This document shows positions 6,193 to 6,923 of a DNA stretch of 6,923 nt, in pieces. The stretch spans positions 1 to 6,923 of the forward strand of contig JAFYMQ010000250.1 of the NCBI GenBank assembly GCA_017556565.1, given 5' to 3'. The notes under the pieces were generated by a model, which saw only the letters and a program-made list of their open reading frames with translations, had not been told where the DNA came from and did not search any database. Made by a program: the position numbers and the translations under genes. How positions within the stretch are numbered: position 1 is the stretch's first letter; each line of letters opens with the position of its first letter. Source of the DNA: Clostridia bacterium. Its GTDB lineage: Bacteria > Bacillota > Clostridia > Oscillospirales > Butyricicoccaceae.

Positions 6193-6923
6193 TTACAGCT
6201 CCTCAGCTAATTTAATAAGTCGGCGCATACGTCCGTTGAGTCCGGGGCGGGATATTTCTCCGCTGTGCAGCTTGCACAGCGCCGACAGAGACAGGTCGGG
6301 GTTACTCAGTCTCAGCTCGGCAGTTTCACGCAGGGGTGCGGGCAGGGTCTCAAGCCTGCCTGCCTGCTCAAGCTTTTTGATAGCGGCAGTCTGCGCCGCG
6401 GCGGCGGCAACCGTCTTGTCCAGATTTGCCGTGTCGCAGTTGACCTTGCGGTTTATGTTGTTGTTTAAGTCGCGCTCCACTTTTTTGACCATTATTTCCA
6501 TGGCAGAGGTCTGTGCTCCCGCGGTGGTAAGCACGTCCTCAATAAGCGAGCTGTCCTTGAAATACAGTATATGGTTGCCTCTGCGCTGCACGTAGCCGGC
6601 AGTCAAACCCATCTCGGAGAGCAAGGTCGCGGTCTGTCGGGCAACGTGATAGTGAGAGGTGACGATTTCCAGATGATAGCCTTTTTCGGGCGAGGATGCG
6701 TATCCGCCGGCAATGAGTACGCCGCGCAGAAACGCCGCCTTGCAGCAGTCATCCTCTACAAGAGCGCGGTTGAGCTGCAGGGGAGAGTTGCGGTATTCGT
6801 AGCCAAACGCCTCAAAAGCGCATCGCATCTCAAAATCTCCGCTCAGGCTGAGCACGTTGCCCTCCTGATGCAGAGGGATACCGAATACCTGCTTTGCCAC
6901 GCTCATGACACGCTTGCGTACGG
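6193..6923 (-). CDS. whiA: DNA-binding protein WhiA, 3' part (5' end beyond the window)
   Basis: WhiA is a DNA-binding protein that controls sporulation genes in actinomycetes and influences division and chromosome segregation in Firmicutes. The frame stays open past the internal ATG at 6904-6906 (VRKRV precedes that Met) to the right edge, and family members are about 310-320 residues, so roughly 70-75 N-terminal residues are missing; the Met at 6906 is not the start. Numbering from that Met, one sees the second half of the LAGLIDADG-like fold (CCKAAFLRGVLIAGG at 54-68, then YHLEIV), the conserved block NNNINRKVNCDTANLDKT (148-165), and the C-terminal helix-turn-helix region (about 192-237) with LRETAELRL and GEISRPGLNGRMRRL. 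The homing-endonuclease-like fold of WhiA is catalytically inactive. In Firmicutes whiA commonly follows rapZ and yvcK, so those are the expected genes just right of the window. It is the first gene seen of a whiA-dnaE-pcrA run. Confidence 0.95.
   Translation of the reverse strand, partial: VRKRVMSVAKQVFGIPLHQEGNVLSLSGDFEMRCAFEAFGYEYRNSPLQLNRALVEDDCCKAAFLRGVLIAGGYASSPEKGYHLEIVTSHYHVARQTATLLSEMGLTAGYVQRRGNHILYFKDSSLIEDVLTTAGAQTSAMEIMVKKVERDLNNNINRKVNCDTANLDKTVAAAAAQTAAIKKLEQAGRLETLPAPLRETAELRLSNPDLSLSALCKLHSGEISRPGLNGRMRRLIKLAEEL
6199..6204 (-). promoter_or_regulatory. ribosome binding site of dnaE
   Basis: GAGGAG lies 9 bases before the dnaE ATG, within the last Glu-Glu-Leu codons of whiA; the whiA stop TAA falls between the site and the start. 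The close packing supports co-transcription and coupled translation of whiA and dnaE. Confidence 0.82.

Noticed and set aside
5659..6210. A 183-codon plus-strand frame opposite the start of dnaE, and shorter plus-strand frames at 6236-6595 opposite whiA.
   Set aside because: They mirror conserved PHP and WhiA coding sequence and show no domain of their own.
6193..6906. ATG at 6904-6906 as the true start of a short 237-residue WhiA.
   Set aside because: The frame stays open upstream to the window edge with family-like sequence, and a protein starting here would lack the first half of the LAGLIDADG-like domain.
6193..6923. LAGLIDADG-like fold suggesting a homing endonuclease or intein.
   Set aside because: The NNNINRKVNCDTANLDKT block and C-terminal helix-turn-helix identify WhiA, whose endonuclease-like domain is a domesticated DNA-binding fold.
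1..6923. CRISPR array, insertion sequence, phage or defence island, riboswitch.
   Set aside because: No spaced direct repeats, transposase or integrase motifs, terminal inverted repeats or long untranslated leaders are seen. The window is almost entirely filled by conserved housekeeping genes.

Overview
The window holds a housekeeping segment from what looks like a Gram-positive, clostridial-type bacterium, probably in or near the Oscillospiraceae/Ruminococcaceae. The reasons are a WhiA homologue, purine-rich Shine-Dalgarno sites, a PcrA-type rather than enterobacterial UvrD helicase with a C-terminal Tudor-like domain, a moderately high G+C content by eye, and the gene order. Taxonomy is an inference. 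All genes are on the minus strand, so transcription runs from the right edge to the left.

Layout, in transcription order: (1) a 5'-truncated whiA (6193-6923, start beyond the right edge); (2) dnaE, complete DNA polymerase III alpha subunit, 1180 residues (2647-6189), 3 bases after whiA; (3) pcrA, complete UvrD/PcrA superfamily 1 helicase, 801 residues (245-2650), whose ATG overlaps the dnaE stop in an ATGA; (4) a short AT-rich gap with a good sigma-70/sigma-A-type promoter (209-237) and a 10-bp hairpin (181-204); (5) tRNA-Leu with anticodon CAA (91-177); (6) a strong rho-independent terminator (55-91). Bases 1-54 hold no gene, but the first 18 could be the right half of another terminator cut by the window edge.

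The three proteins link chromosome biology: WhiA is a DNA-binding cell-cycle/division factor in Firmicutes, DnaE polymerises DNA at the fork, and PcrA unwinds DNA in repair and clears replication-transcription conflicts. The tight spacing suggests one operon with translational coupling. No separate classical terminator follows pcrA, so the operon transcript may run through tRNA-Leu to the shared terminator, while tRNA-Leu also has its own promoter.

I found no mobile element, CRISPR array, toxin-antitoxin pair, defence gene or other undescribed system. The points worth a second look are modest: the hairpin that would form the 5' leader of pre-tRNA-Leu, the apparently intact PHP (proofreading-type) metal site in DnaE, and an extra segment of roughly 35-40 residues between helicase motifs I and Ia of PcrA.
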